Assembly (NCBI RefSeq): GCF_022884085.1
Contig: NZ_JAGGCS010000002.1
Span: 496,001-560,000, forward strand
Origin: Paenirhizobium cremeum
GTDB lineage: Bacteria > Pseudomonadota > Alphaproteobacteria > Rhizobiales > Rhizobiaceae
Direction: 5' to 3'
DNA length: 64,000 nucleotides
Shown here: positions 44,374 to 53,471 of the stretch, piece by piece
Position numbering within the stretch: position 1 is the stretch's first letter
How the letters are laid out: the number at the start of each line of letters is the position of its first letter
Made by a program: the position numbers and the translations under genes
Notes under the pieces: generated by a model
Told to the model about the DNA's origin: nothing
The model's database searches: none
Seen by the model: only the letters and a program-made list of their open reading frames with translations

Positions 44374-46749
44374 ATGGCCGACTTTATCGCAGTTATTCGG
44401 CGGGCCGTGGATGGGCTGTCGAACAATACACCCGAGATGCGTGCGAAGGTCTATGACAAGGCTCGCAGTGCCGTCATGCGGCAGCTCGAGAACATGTCGC
44501 CGCGCCCGCCGGAGGAGATGCTGCGCCGTCAACTCGACAAGCTCGAGGCCGCCATCAACGAAGTCGAGGCCGAGCATGCGGAAGCACTTCCGGAAGTAGA
44601 GGAACTTCCCGAAGAGGCTCCCGCTGCGCTCGCCGAAGCATCCTGGGAGGATCACGTTCCCGGTGTTTCCGAGTCCCGGCAGGCGCCCGCCTATGAGGCC
44701 GTGGAAGAGCCTGAACCGGTTCATGAGCCGGAGCAGGCCTACGAGCCGGAACCGGAAGAAGCGGCAGAGCCTGAAGAGGCTGCTCGCCCCGAACACGAAG
44801 ACGAGTCTCATGTTGCTCCCGTAACTCCTGCGTCCACGCAGGTCGCATGGGCCGAGGAGCCGGTCGCGGCTGCCGCCGACGAGACTTATCGCGCGCACGA
44901 AGAAGAATATGTCGAGCCTGCTCGCGCCGCTCCGTCGGTGGAATACGAAGAGGTCGAAGACCCCTGGCAGGACGCCGACCCGGAAGCGCCTTCCTATCCG
45001 CCTGTCGTCGCAGCCCGCGAGCCGGAGGCTGTCGAGCCCGCCTTGCCGGAGGCCGAACCGGCGCCGGCCGAGGCGCCCCATGCCGTGCCCCCTTTTCCCG
45101 TCTGGGACGAGGAGCCGCGTCTTCGCCAGGAAGAGGAGCCGGTCGAGCCGGTTCATCCGGCCAGGGAGACCGCCCCCCTGACGGAGGAGGCCGAGGAATG
45201 GCTTTCGCCGGCCCGCTCCGATTTCACCGCGAAGCCTGCGCCGGTTTCCGAGCCCGTCGCCTACGAGCCTTGGGATTTCCCGGAGGATACGACGCCTCAC
45301 CCGGCACGAGCCGAAGACGTCGTGCCGGCTGTCCAACGGCAGGAGCCGGCTCCGGCCGCGTCGGAGCCGCGCCGGGACCATGATTTCGGCAGTTTCGCTT
45401 CCGCCGGCCGCGCCGAGCCCGTTTCGACGGAGGTTCCGGACCTTCTCGAATGGAATGTCGATGAATATCGTTCTCCGGCGGTGCCCGAATCGAATGCAGC
45501 CGCCGGCACCCCGAAGCAGACTGACGCATTTTCGGACTGGTTTGCCGATGTCGGCGACCTGAAGTCCAAGGAGCCGCTGCCGGCTCCGGGCAATGGCAAT
45601 GGAGGAAGGCCGGGCGCGCCGATGGCGGCCGCTGCCGCGACTTCTGCCTCCCCCGACGAAGAGGTCGATGCCTTCCTGGAAAGCGCGCAGCAATCGGCCT
45701 ATCGCAAGGAGACGAAGCCGCGGCGAAATTTCGCCCCGATCGTGCTCGGTGGGCTCGGCATCCTGCTTCTGGCCGGCGGCGGTTTCGCCGCATGGACCTA
45801 TCGCGCCTCCATGGCGGAGTTCGTGAGCGGCCTGACCGGTTCCGAACCGCCCTTCATCGCCGAGAAGCCGGCGACGGACCAGGTTGAGCAACCGGCGGAT
45901 GCGGCACCGGCGACCGATGACGCCGCCGCTCCCGAGGCAAAGCCGCCGGAAGAAGGGGCCGTTCAGGGCCGGAAATTCACCCAGCGTCTGCTGGCCAACG
46001 GGTCCGAGGTCGACGAGGGCGCCGGAACGGCTGCGGCGACGGGCACCGGCACTGAAGGCCGTTCTGTTTCCGAGCAGAATGTCGCCTCGACCGTCGAGCC
46101 GACCGACCAGCCGCCGGTCGGCACCAATGCGGGCGCTCCCGCAGCGCCGGCGACCGCGACCCCTCCGGCAGCCGGCGCCACCGCCGCCACGGCTGCGGGT
46201 GAAAAGGCATTCCTCTACGAGGAGAAGCTCGGGCAGACATCGCCTGTTGCGGTGACGGGGACAGTCGCCTGGACCGCGGTGCGCGAGACCGGCGAGGACG
46301 GCAAGCCCAATCCGGAGATCCAGGGCAAGATCGCCATTCCGGAACGCGGCATGACGGTGCTGATGACCATCAAGCGCAATACCGACAACTCGCTGCCGGC
46401 AAGCCACATCATCGAGGTCGTTTTCTCCATACCGCCTGATTTCGAAGGCGGTGCCGTCGACAACCTTCAGCGAATCGCGATGAAGCGCACGGAGCAGGAT
46501 CGCGGCGACCCGCTGGTCGCGGTCTCGGCACAGGTGACGGAAGACACCTATCTCGTGGCCCTCAACGACTTCGAGGATGTCATCAAGCGCAACCTGGACC
46601 TTCTGTCCACGCGCGGCTGGATCGACATGCCGATCACCTACCGCAACGGTCGCCGGGCGCTGCTGACGCTCGACAAGGGTGCTGCCGGAGCCGCCGTCTT
46701 CGACGCGGTGCTGAAGGAATGGGCGGCGCTGGGATCGGCCGGCAACTGA
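44374..46749 (+). CDS. Large acidic single-span membrane protein, unknown function
   Basis: This 791-aa protein has three parts. The N-terminus (1-70) is helical and charged. Residues about 70-440 are extremely rich in Glu, Pro and Ala (runs such as EEPEPVHEPEQAYEPEPEE), probably disordered. One span (IVLGGLGILLLAGGGFAAW, about 454-472) leads to a second low-complexity linker, and a compact C-terminal domain of about 160 residues (YEEKLGQTSPVAVTGTVAW to the end) would be periplasmic if the N-terminus is inside. It lies between purA and rpoH and ends at a strong terminator. I do not recognise a family. Confidence 0.8.
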   Translation: MADFIAVIRRAVDGLSNNTPEMRAKVYDKARSAVMRQLENMSPRPPEEMLRRQLDKLEAAINEVEAEHAEALPEVEELPEEAPAALAEASWEDHVPGVSESRQAPAYEAVEEPEPVHEPEQAYEPEPEEAAEPEEAARPEHEDESHVAPVTPASTQVAWAEEPVAAAADETYRAHEEEYVEPARAAPSVEYEEVEDPWQDADPEAPSYPPVVAAREPEAVEPALPEAEPAPAEAPHAVPPFPVWDEEPRLRQEEEPVEPVHPARETAPLTEEAEEWLSPARSDFTAKPAPVSEPVAYEPWDFPEDTTPHPARAEDVVPAVQRQEPAPAASEPRRDHDFGSFASAGRAEPVSTEVPDLLEWNVDEYRSPAVPESNAAAGTPKQTDAFSDWFADVGDLKSKEPLPAPGNGNGGRPGAPMAAAAATSASPDEEVDAFLESAQQSAYRKETKPRRNFAPIVLGGLGILLLAGGGFAAWTYRASMAEFVSGLTGSEPPFIAEKPATDQVEQPADAAPATDDAAAPEAKPPEEGAVQGRKFTQRLLANGSEVDEGAGTAAATGTGTEGRSVSEQNVASTVEPTDQPPVGTNAGAPAAPATATPPAAGATAATAAGEKAFLYEEKLGQTSPVAVTGTVAWTAVRETGEDGKPNPEIQGKIAIPERGMTVLMTIKRNTDNSLPASHIIEVVFSIPPDFEGGAVDNLQRIAMKRTEQDRGDPLVAVSAQVTEDTYLVALNDFEDVIKRNLDLLSTRGWIDMPITYRNGRRALLTLDKGAAGAAVFDAVLKEWAALGSAGN

Positions 46750-46775
46750 CGAGATCCGCAGGTCTTGGGGCAATG

Positions 46776-46809
46776 AAAAACCCGGGTTCCTCGCGGTCCC
46801 GGGTTTTTT
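46776..46809. terminator. Bidirectional intrinsic terminator between the 791-aa gene and rpoH
   Basis: AAAAACCCGGG (46776-46786) and CCCGGGTTTTTT (46798-46809) face each other across an 11-base loop. With A5 on one side and T6 on the other it works in both directions and serves both convergent genes. Confidence 0.92.
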
Positions 46810-46834
46810 GTATCATCCAATTTCCGTCAGGCGG

Positions 46835-47737
46835 TCAGGCTTCGACCACCCTGAGCTGGGAGGCGCGTTCCAGCGCCTCCTTCTGGACGGCTTCCTGCAC
46901 CTTTTCGAAGGCGCGGACTTCGATCTGGCGGACGCGCTCGCGGCTGATGTCGAACTCGGCCGAAAGCTCTTCCAGCGTGACCGGATCTTCCGCAAGGCGG
47001 CGGGCCTCGAAGATGCGACGCTCACGGTCGTTGAGAACGCTCATGGCGCGGGCCAGCATCCGGCGGCGCGTTTCGAGTTCGTCCTGTTCGATCAGCACGT
47101 CTTCCTGGCTGTCGTGATCGTCCACCAGCCAATCCTGCCATTGGCCGGATTCACCTTCCGTTGCGCGGATCGGGGCGTTCAGCGAAGCGTCGCCGGACAG
47201 GCGCCGGTTCATCGAGACGACTTCTTCTTCCGAAACGTTCAGCTTGGTGGCGATCTCGGCCACCTGCTCGGGCTTCAGGTCGCCTTCCTCGATCGCCTGG
47301 ATCTTGCCCTTCAGACGGCGAAGGTTGAAGAACAGCCGCTTCTGGTTGGCGGTGGTGCCCATCTTCACGAGCGACCATGAGCGCAGGATATATTCCTGGA
47401 TCGAGGCCTTGATCCACCACATGGCATAGGTCGCCAGACGGAAACCGCGTTCCGGATCGAATTTCTTGACAGCCTGCATCAGGCCGACATTGCCCTCGGA
47501 CACGACTTCGCCGATCGGCAGTCCGTAGCCGCGATAACCCATGGCGATCTTGGCGACCAGACGCAGGTGGCTGGTGACGAGCTTGTGAGCTGCATCGCGG
47601 TCGCCATGTTCGGTATAGCGCTTCGCGAGCATATATTCTTCCTGCGGTTCCAGCATCGGGAACTTGCGGATTTCATCGAGATAGCGATTGAGACCGGCTT
47701 CGCCGGCGGTAATGGTAGGCAAAGTATTGCGGGCCAT
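46835..47737 (-). CDS. rpoH: RNA polymerase sigma-32 factor RpoH
   Basis: This 300-aa heat-shock sigma factor has region 1.2/2 (EEYMLAKRYTEHGDRDAAHKLVTSHLRLVAKIA), the core-binding and -10 segment (DLIEEGN-like SEGNVGLMQAVKKFDPERGFRLATYAMWWIKASIQEY), the RpoH box QKRLFFNLRR, and region 4 with the helix-turn-helix SAEFDISRERVRQIEVRAFEKVQ. Rhizobia usually have two RpoH paralogues; this looks like the general heat-shock one, but that is inference. Promoter elements lie upstream at 47829-47858. Confidence 0.96.
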   Translation of the reverse strand: MARNTLPTITAGEAGLNRYLDEIRKFPMLEPQEEYMLAKRYTEHGDRDAAHKLVTSHLRLVAKIAMGYRGYGLPIGEVVSEGNVGLMQAVKKFDPERGFRLATYAMWWIKASIQEYILRSWSLVKMGTTANQKRLFFNLRRLKGKIQAIEEGDLKPEQVAEIATKLNVSEEEVVSMNRRLSGDASLNAPIRATEGESGQWQDWLVDDHDSQEDVLIEQDELETRRRMLARAMSVLNDRERRIFEARRLAEDPVTLEELSAEFDISRERVRQIEVRAFEKVQEAVQKEALERASQLRVVEA

Positions 47738-47828
47738 AAAGCACCCCCTTTTTCAAGTGCGGCTCCCCTTCATCCCTGGGCAAGCCTGATCTCCGTGGAT
47801 TTCCAAAACCCCACAGAAACCCAGGTAA

Positions 47829-47858
47829 CAGATAAGTGCGGCCAAACGGTGTTTCAAG
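47829..47858 (-). promoter_or_regulatory. Putative rpoH promoter, sigma-70 and sigma-32 compatible
   Basis: On the minus strand TTGAAA (47857-47852) and TTATCT (47834-47829) are 17 bases apart, a good vegetative promoter. The -35 extended by one base reads CTTGAAA, the sigma-32 consensus, so the promoter could also be read by RpoH itself. Confidence 0.6.
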
Positions 47859-47876
47859 CGATCACGGAAGCGTTAT

Positions 47877-47898
47877 GACATTACGTTTTGGTAATGTC
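47877..47898. promoter_or_regulatory. Inverted repeat GACATTAC-N6-GTAATGTC upstream of the rpoH promoter
   Basis: A perfect 8-bp inverted repeat lies about 20-40 bases upstream of the rpoH -35 box and nine bases past the end of the WYL gene. It has no T tract in either direction, so an operator is more likely than a terminator. Confidence 0.5.
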
Positions 47899-47906
47899 GG
47901 GAACGT

Positions 47907-48590
47907 TCAGTAATCGAACAGTTTCCGGTTCTCACGCCATGTCTTCCGGAGCGTGTTCCCGTCGCGGAAACCGTCTTCCAGAAGGCGGCAGCACTCGATC
48001 CTGTCATGGCGGAAATGACGGAAATCCTGCCGCATTTCGCACCATGCAGCAAGATGGATGCCGTCGACATAATAGACGAGGCCGAGCGGACGTATCGTTC
48101 TTTCCGTCTCCCGGTTCTCCGCGTCGCGATAGGTGAGCAGGAGCTTGCGCTCCTCGCGGATGGCGCGGCGCATCGTCGCGAGGTCGACCGTCGGCTCCGG
48201 GATGTCGTGCCAGCGGGAGACGTAGAGCGGCATCGCGTCTATGCCGGTCATGTCGCAGGGCAGGACCTCGCCGATCTTGGCGGCGGCGCTGCGGCCGGCG
48301 GCCTCCAGGCTGCAGTCGCCGGTGCGCGAGACGAGAGAGAGGCCGACCGCGATCGCCTCGATCTCCTCGGGGGAGAACATGAGGGGTGGCAGGTCGTAGC
48401 CGCGGCGCATGACGTAACCGATTCCGGCTGCTCCCTCGATCGGCACGCGGGACGCCTGCAGGGCGGCGATGTCGCGGTAGACGGTGCGCTTCGTCACCTC
48501 CAGTCGCTTGGCGATGGTCTCTGCTGTGAGCGGCGTCTGCGATGTGCGCAGCATCTGGATGATGTCGAACATGCGGCTCGGCTGCACCAT
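47907..48590 (-). CDS. WYL-domain transcriptional regulator (YafY/DeoR type)
   Basis: This 227-aa protein has an N-terminal winged helix (MFDIIQMLRTSQTPLTAETIAKRLEVTKRTVYRDIAAL, about 7-44) and a C-terminal WYL domain (RKLLLTYRDAENRETERTIRPLGLVYYVDGIHLAAWCEMRQDFRHFRHDRI). Such proteins often sense ligands, including nucleic acids, through the WYL domain. The ATG at 48590 follows GGGGGTAA. It is divergent from an EamA transporter, the likely target. Confidence 0.85.
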   Translation of the reverse strand: MVQPSRMFDIIQMLRTSQTPLTAETIAKRLEVTKRTVYRDIAALQASRVPIEGAAGIGYVMRRGYDLPPLMFSPEEIEAIAVGLSLVSRTGDCSLEAAGRSAAAKIGEVLPCDMTGIDAMPLYVSRWHDIPEPTVDLATMRRAIREERKLLLTYRDAENRETERTIRPLGLVYYVDGIHLAAWCEMRQDFRHFRHDRIECCRLLEDGFRDGNTLRKTWRENRKLFDY

Positions 48591-48748
48591 GGTTACCCCC
48601 AAAAAAAAACGCGCTTCGACAAGCCGGGGCGCCTTTGCGCGTCCATGAGCGCATACTGGCCCGGCCGCCGCAACAGAGGCTGCTGACAAAAGGCTGTCAG
48701 CAGCAATCTGCTACAGCTTGCCGCTCTTTCCAACCCGCAGGTGCATCC

Positions 48749-49621
48749 ATGAACATGTCTTCCTATGTCACCGGCCTTGTCGCGGTTTCCCTCGCGACGA
48801 TAGCGCTGAGTACGGCGGGTCTGATGACCCGCCTCATCGCCATGGACAGCGCCACGCTGCTGTTCTGGCGGGGCGTGACGAGTGGCGCCTTCCTGCTCCT
48901 TTGCCTGATCGCGCTCCGGGGGCGGGCCGCCTATGGCGATTTCTCTCGGCTCGGGCTTTCCGGGCTGGCCATCTGCGTGGCATCTGCCGTCAGCGCCTCG
49001 TTCTTCATTGCCGCCCTGCACGAGACGACTGTCGCCCATGTCGCCATCATCTTTGCGACATGCCCTTTCGCCGCTGCCGGCCTCGGCTTCCTGTTGCTTG
49101 GCGAGCGACCCGGTCGCGGTGCGCTCGTCGCCAGCGGAGGCGCCATGGCCGGCGTGTTGCTGATGATCGGCAAGGGAGGGGAGGGATCGATCTTCGGCGA
49201 TCTTCTGGCTTTCGCGATGACCGTTACCGTCGCGCTCTGGACCGTTCTCGTGCGTCGCTATCCGGACAAGCCGGTGCTTGCCTGCTCCGTGTCGTCTACG
49301 GTCCTGAGCGCTGCCTTCGCCGCACCCTTCGCGGTTCCGCTCGCCGTTTCCGGCGACGATCTGCTGGTTGTGCTGCTCTTCGCGATCTTCGGCTTTTCGC
49401 TCGGGGTGGTGCTGCTGATCGTCGGCTCGCGCCTCCTGCCGCCCGTGGAGGCGGCGTTGATCGGCGCCATGGATGCGCCGCTGGCGCCGCTCTGGGTCTG
49501 GCTGTTCGCCGGGGAGGTGCCCGCCGGCGCAACCATGGTCGGCGGAACGATCGTGCTTGCGGCCGTCGGCCTGCATGTTGCCGCGGCGGCGAGACAGGGC
49601 CTACGGGCGGAAAATGCCTGA
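48749..49621 (+). CDS. EamA/DMT-family transporter
   Basis: This 290-aa protein has ten predicted helices in two EamA repeats (LFWRGVTSGAFLLLCLIALRG; ALIGAMDAPLAPLWVWLFAGE). It resembles the exporter at 29187-30095 in sequence pattern, so the two may be paralogues. It is divergent from the WYL regulator, with 158 bases between, including a run of nine A at 48601-48609. Substrate unknown. Confidence 0.87.
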   Translation: MNMSSYVTGLVAVSLATIALSTAGLMTRLIAMDSATLLFWRGVTSGAFLLLCLIALRGRAAYGDFSRLGLSGLAICVASAVSASFFIAALHETTVAHVAIIFATCPFAAAGLGFLLLGERPGRGALVASGGAMAGVLLMIGKGGEGSIFGDLLAFAMTVTVALWTVLVRRYPDKPVLACSVSSTVLSAAFAAPFAVPLAVSGDDLLVVLLFAIFGFSLGVVLLIVGSRLLPPVEAALIGAMDAPLAPLWVWLFAGEVPAGATMVGGTIVLAAVGLHVAAAARQGLRAENA

Positions 49622-49643
49622 AGCGGCGGAGAGGCCCTTCCGG

Positions 49644-50684
49644 TCAGGACCGCTGTGCCTCGATCTCCTGAAGCGCCTCGATCACCGCCTGCATGTCGGC
49701 CGGGACCGGCGCTTCGAAATGCATGGTCTCGCCGGTCGACGGATGCTCGAACTGTAGAAGATAGGCGTGCAGCGCCTGTCGATGGAAATTGTTGACGATC
49801 GATTTCGCCGGCTCCGGCAGAAGGTTCGCCTTGGTCTTGAAGGCGGCGCCATATTCCGGATCGCCGACAAGGGGATGGCCGATATGGGCCATATGGACGC
49901 GGATCTGGTGTGTGCGTCCCGTTTCCAGGCGGCATTCGACCAGCGAGGCGAGGCAGGTCGCGTCCGGCTTCTCACCGTAACGTTCCAGCACTTCGTAGTG
50001 CGTGATGGCCTCGCGGGCGTCATCGCTGTCCTCGCGCTTGACCGTCCGCTTGGTGCGGTCGCCGGCGCGGCCTAGAGGCGCGTCGATCGTGCCGTGAAGG
50101 GAGCGGGGCCTGCCCCAGACGATCGCTTGGTAGGCACGTTCCAGCGGTCCGGTGCGGCCATGGTCGGCGAACTGGTCGGCGAGGTGACGGTGTGCCGCGT
50201 CGTTCTTGGCCACCACCATGACGCCGGAGGTCTCCTTGTCGAGGCGGTGCACGATGCCCGGCCGCCTGACGCCGCCGATACCCGACAGGCTGTCGCCGCA
50301 ATGGTGGATCAGCGCATTGACCAGCGTGCCGGTCCAGTTGCCGGCGCCGGGATGGACGACCAGCCCCGCCGGTTTTGCGATGACGATCAGGTCATCGTCC
50401 TCGTAGAGCACGTCGAGCGGAATATCCTCGCCCTTGGGTTCCGGGTCTTCCGGCTCCGGCAGCACGACGGAAAGGCGGTCGCCGGGCTTGATCTTGCGCT
50501 TCGGTTCGGTGACGGTTTCGCCGTTGACGGCGATTGCCCCTTGCTCGATCAGCGCCTTGATGCGATTGCGGGAAAATTCGCCCGATAGCGCCGTCGTCAG
50601 CCAGGCGTCGAGCCGCCCTTCGGCATCTTCGCCGGCAATCAGCTCTTTTCTTGGCGTCTCTGCTTGTTTAAAGGGGTCGTTCAT
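49644..50684 (-). CDS. rluD: RluA-family 23S rRNA pseudouridine synthase (RluD type)
   Basis: This 346-aa pseudouridine synthase has an N-terminal S4 RNA-binding domain (RLDAWLTTALSGEFSRNRIKALIEQGAIAVNG, about 23-55) and a catalytic domain with the active Asp in VHRLDKETSG. The C-terminus has GRTHQIRVHMAHIGHPLVGDPEYG, the RluA/C/D signature. The S4 domain fits RluD or RluC, acting on 23S helix 69 or others. The start at 50684 fits the family length. It is convergent with the EamA gene. Confidence 0.88.
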   Translation of the reverse strand: MNDPFKQAETPRKELIAGEDAEGRLDAWLTTALSGEFSRNRIKALIEQGAIAVNGETVTEPKRKIKPGDRLSVVLPEPEDPEPKGEDIPLDVLYEDDDLIVIAKPAGLVVHPGAGNWTGTLVNALIHHCGDSLSGIGGVRRPGIVHRLDKETSGVMVVAKNDAAHRHLADQFADHGRTGPLERAYQAIVWGRPRSLHGTIDAPLGRAGDRTKRTVKREDSDDAREAITHYEVLERYGEKPDATCLASLVECRLETGRTHQIRVHMAHIGHPLVGDPEYGAAFKTKANLLPEPAKSIVNNFHRQALHAYLLQFEHPSTGETMHFEAPVPADMQAVIEALQEIEAQRS

Positions 50685-50862
50685 TCTGTCATCCCGCGTG
50701 TCTACCACCGGCGTTGCGGCAGAGGTTTTGCTGCCAATTGGCACAGACCGATGCGATCCACAATCGACGGCCATGAAATTCATGGCCGGTTTTCCCTGAA
50801 CAAAGGTTCGCGGCAGGGAAAATGCAAGAGCCCTGCGAACGACAAGGACCCGGATACCCGCC

Positions 50863-51252
50863 ATGGCAAATGTCGAGCCCGACGAACAGGAAGACAAGCC
50901 GCTCGATCCGGCGATGGAAAATGTTCGCCGCAAGATGGTGAAGCTGCAACTCGTCTCCGGCGGCATCATGCTCCTGATGTTCATGGCGGTGCTGGCGGCT
51001 ATCGTCTACAAGGTCACACGTCCTGACGGCACGCAGAGGCCCGCCGCGGCTCCTTCCGGCCTCATGGTCCCGGCCGACCAGCCCGTTGCTGCGACGGCTG
51101 CGCTGCCAGCCGGTTTCCGCGTACTGTCCACCTCCCTTTCCGGCACCCAGATCCTCTTCTACGGGGAGATGGCGAGCGGCGAGCGCAAGGCTTATGTTTT
51201 CGACATCGCGGTCGGCCGCATCGTCGCGGACGTCACGCTCTCCGGAAACTGA
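50863..51252 (+). CDS. DUF6476-type single-span membrane protein
   Basis: This 129-aa protein has an acidic N-terminus, one membrane span (LVSGGIMLLMFMAVLAAIVYKV, about 30-51) and a short extracytoplasmic domain ending in the conserved-looking YGEMASGERKAYVFDIAVGRIVADVTL. It fits the alphaproteobacterial DUF6476 pattern, usually found near rluD and trmH genes. Nine bases separate it from the methyltransferase gene, so they are probably co-transcribed. Function unknown. Confidence 0.75.
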   Translation: MANVEPDEQEDKPLDPAMENVRRKMVKLQLVSGGIMLLMFMAVLAAIVYKVTRPDGTQRPAAAPSGLMVPADQPVAATAALPAGFRVLSTSLSGTQILFYGEMASGERKAYVFDIAVGRIVADVTLSGN

Positions 51253-51261
51253 CGGTTCTCC

Positions 51262-52095
51262 GTGTCGGAACGCGTCTTCATCGCCATCGAGGACCCGGCG
51301 GACCCCAGGATTGCGGAATTTTCGCAGATCCGCGAGCGGGATCTGACGGGGCGCTCCGGACGGTTCATCGCGGAGGGCACCGTCGTTCTCAGGATGCTGG
51401 CGGCGGCGCATGCCGCGGCGGGCGATTTCGTGGCGGAAAAGATCCTGCTCCTGAAGAACCGTGTGGATGGCGTCGGCGATGTCCTGGCTGCCTTTCCCGT
51501 GGATATCCCTGTCTATGTCGCGGATGCCCCGGTGCTCGACGCCATTGCCGGCTTCCATCTGCATCGCGGCGTGCTGGCGCTTGGACGCCGGCTGTCCGTC
51601 GCGGCGCCGGCCGATCTCGTCGCGCGTCTGCCCGAGACATCGCTGGTGCTGGTCGGCTGCGGGATTTCCAATCATGACAATGTCGGTTCCCTGTTCCGCA
51701 ATGCCGCGGCATTTTCCGCCGATGCCGTGCTGCTCGACGAGACGAGCTGCGATCCGCTCTATCGCAAGGCTCTCAGGGTGTCGGTCGGTTCGGTGCTGAC
51801 GACGCCTTATGCGCGCGGAGGATCGTCCGAGGCCATGCTGGCCTCGCTGGCGGAGGCAGGTTTTGCGATATGGGCGCTTTCCCCTGCCGGCGCGACCGAA
51901 TTGAACGCAATTCCGGCCGCCCGCCGCATGGCGCTTGTCGTCGGAACCGAGGGAGATGGGTTGCCGGCCGCGATACTGTCGCGCTTTGCGACGGCACGGA
52001 TTGCGCAATCGCCCCATATCGACAGCCTCAATGTCGGAACGGCGGCGGGCATTGCGCTTTATTCCATGGCCCGGGCCATGGGCCGGATTTCCTGA
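51262..52095 (+). CDS. TrmH/SpoU-family RNA methyltransferase
   Basis: This 277-aa 2'-O-ribose methyltransferase has an N-terminal RNA-binding region and the three SpoU motifs: GISNHDNVGSLFRNAAAF (motif 1, with the conserved Asn and Arg), LVVGTEGDGLP (motif 2) and IDSLNVGTAAGIALY (motif 3). These form the knotted SAM site. Whether it acts on tRNA or 23S rRNA cannot be told. It starts with GTG or the nearby TTG/ATG; the call here uses 51262. Confidence 0.88.
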   Translation: MSERVFIAIEDPADPRIAEFSQIRERDLTGRSGRFIAEGTVVLRMLAAAHAAAGDFVAEKILLLKNRVDGVGDVLAAFPVDIPVYVADAPVLDAIAGFHLHRGVLALGRRLSVAAPADLVARLPETSLVLVGCGISNHDNVGSLFRNAAAFSADAVLLDETSCDPLYRKALRVSVGSVLTTPYARGGSSEAMLASLAEAGFAIWALSPAGATELNAIPAARRMALVVGTEGDGLPAAILSRFATARIAQSPHIDSLNVGTAAGIALYSMARAMGRIS

Positions 52096-52123
52096 ACGAC
52101 CGGCGTCGAGCCGCGATGCCGGC

Positions 52124-53326
52124 TTATTCCGCTGCCGGGTGTTGACTGAGCGTCTTGACCGCGAGGCCGGGATCGAGGGCAAGCGCTCGTTCAGCGAGGC
52201 TCGGATGGGCATTCCCGCCCTTGACCGATTTGCTGCGCAACAGGCCGGGGATGGGCGAAGCGTCGCCTTCGCGTGCGGCGGTCACGACGATCATCTTGGC
52301 GGCGATGTCGGCGATCTCCTCGCGCAGCGCGTCGTCGTTCGCCGGCGATTTCGCCTTCAGCAGCCGTTCGGTGAGCGCCGTGTGGCGGTGGCGCAATTCC
52401 TCCGCCAGCCGGTCGATATCGATCTCCGGCGCGACGCTTGCCGGCGATGCGGCAATAGTCTCGACCGGTTCTTCCTCCAATGCCTCGACCGCCTTGAAGT
52501 CCGGCACCGGAAGGTTGGCTCCCCGCAGCGTCTTGGCAACCTGTCGCAGCTGGCTGTTTGCCGCCTTCAGGCTCTGCTTGAGGCGGGCGATCTCCTTGAG
52601 ACGGCGGTCGATGGTGGCATCCTTGTCGACATTTTCGGACATCTGGCGGGCGAGGCGATCGTCAAGCCGCAGAAGCTTGTGCTCCTCCTGGGCGAGACGC
52701 ATTTCGGCATCCTTGGCCCGCTTGGTAAGAAGCTTCGTTTCGCGGCGCAGCTCCTCGCGCTCGTCGCGCAGGGTCTGTATCCGCATCTTCATGTTCTCGA
52801 TCTCGGTTTCGCGGCTCGACGCCTCGATCTTCATGCTGTCGATTTCGGAAGCCATCAGTCGCATGCGCTTCGACTGGGCCTCGATCTCAAGCCCCTTGGC
52901 GACGATGTTTTCCTCCGTCCGCTTGAGGGCTTCCTTGAGATTGTCGGCTTCGAGTTCGGCGCGCCGCAGCCTGGAGCGGAATTCGGCGGCTTCCACGCTC
53001 ATCTCGTTGATCTGCGCGTGGAGGTCCTGGTTTTCGGCGACCAGGCGACCGGCCTCGTGGCCAAGCTGTTCGTTCGACAGCTTCAGCGCGATCGACTTTT
53101 CCCGTTCGCGGATGAGTTCCTGGGTCGTGCGCGCATTCTCCGCCGCATAGACGGCGCGGGCCATGTCCTTCTGGGCGCGGATCTCCTGCGGGCTGAGCGG
53201 CATCGTCGCCTTCAGGCGGTTTTCCGTGTAGAGGACGATGCGCCTGTGAATGGCAGGCGCAACCAGCATCACGACCAGAGCGGCCGCCATAAATCCCAGT
53301 CCAAAGAGCAGGCCATATTCGATCAC
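52124..53326 (-). CDS. Coiled-coil single-span membrane protein
   Basis: This 400-aa protein has one N-terminal span (IEYGLLFGLGFMAAALVVMLVA, about 2-23) followed by long heptad-rich helices (residues about 60-290, such as REKSIALKLSNEQLGHEAGRLVAENQ), i.e. a cytoplasmic coiled coil, and a C-terminal helical region rich in Ala, Glu and Arg. Inner-membrane coiled-coil proteins often organise envelope or chromosome-associated structures. No enzymatic domain is seen. It is convergent with the trmH-like gene. Confidence 0.75.
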   Translation of the reverse strand: MIEYGLLFGLGFMAAALVVMLVAPAIHRRIVLYTENRLKATMPLSPQEIRAQKDMARAVYAAENARTTQELIREREKSIALKLSNEQLGHEAGRLVAENQDLHAQINEMSVEAAEFRSRLRRAELEADNLKEALKRTEENIVAKGLEIEAQSKRMRLMASEIDSMKIEASSRETEIENMKMRIQTLRDEREELRRETKLLTKRAKDAEMRLAQEEHKLLRLDDRLARQMSENVDKDATIDRRLKEIARLKQSLKAANSQLRQVAKTLRGANLPVPDFKAVEALEEEPVETIAASPASVAPEIDIDRLAEELRHRHTALTERLLKAKSPANDDALREEIADIAAKMIVVTAAREGDASPIPGLLRSKSVKGGNAHPSLAERALALDPGLAVKTLSQHPAAE

Positions 53327-53471
53327 GGGCGCGCCATTTCAGGTTTGTCGAACATACGAAATCAATAGACGCCCACTGGCTGTCGGAGCAAGTGGGCATC
53401 CATGCCGAAGCAATCTATGCACAATGCATAGAAAAATCCAGAAAGCTTGCGCGAGCCGTACGGCCTGATCG

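Noticed and set aside
44203-46773. Long minus-strand open frame of 856 codons
   Set aside because: It is the antisense of the acidic protein at 44374-46749. The Arg/Gly-rich product has no family features and the plus-strand gene has a start, a membrane span and a terminator.
48601-48609. Run of nine A as a phase-variable tract
   Set aside because: It lies outside both coding frames, in the spacer of the WYL and EamA genes, so length changes would not shift a frame.
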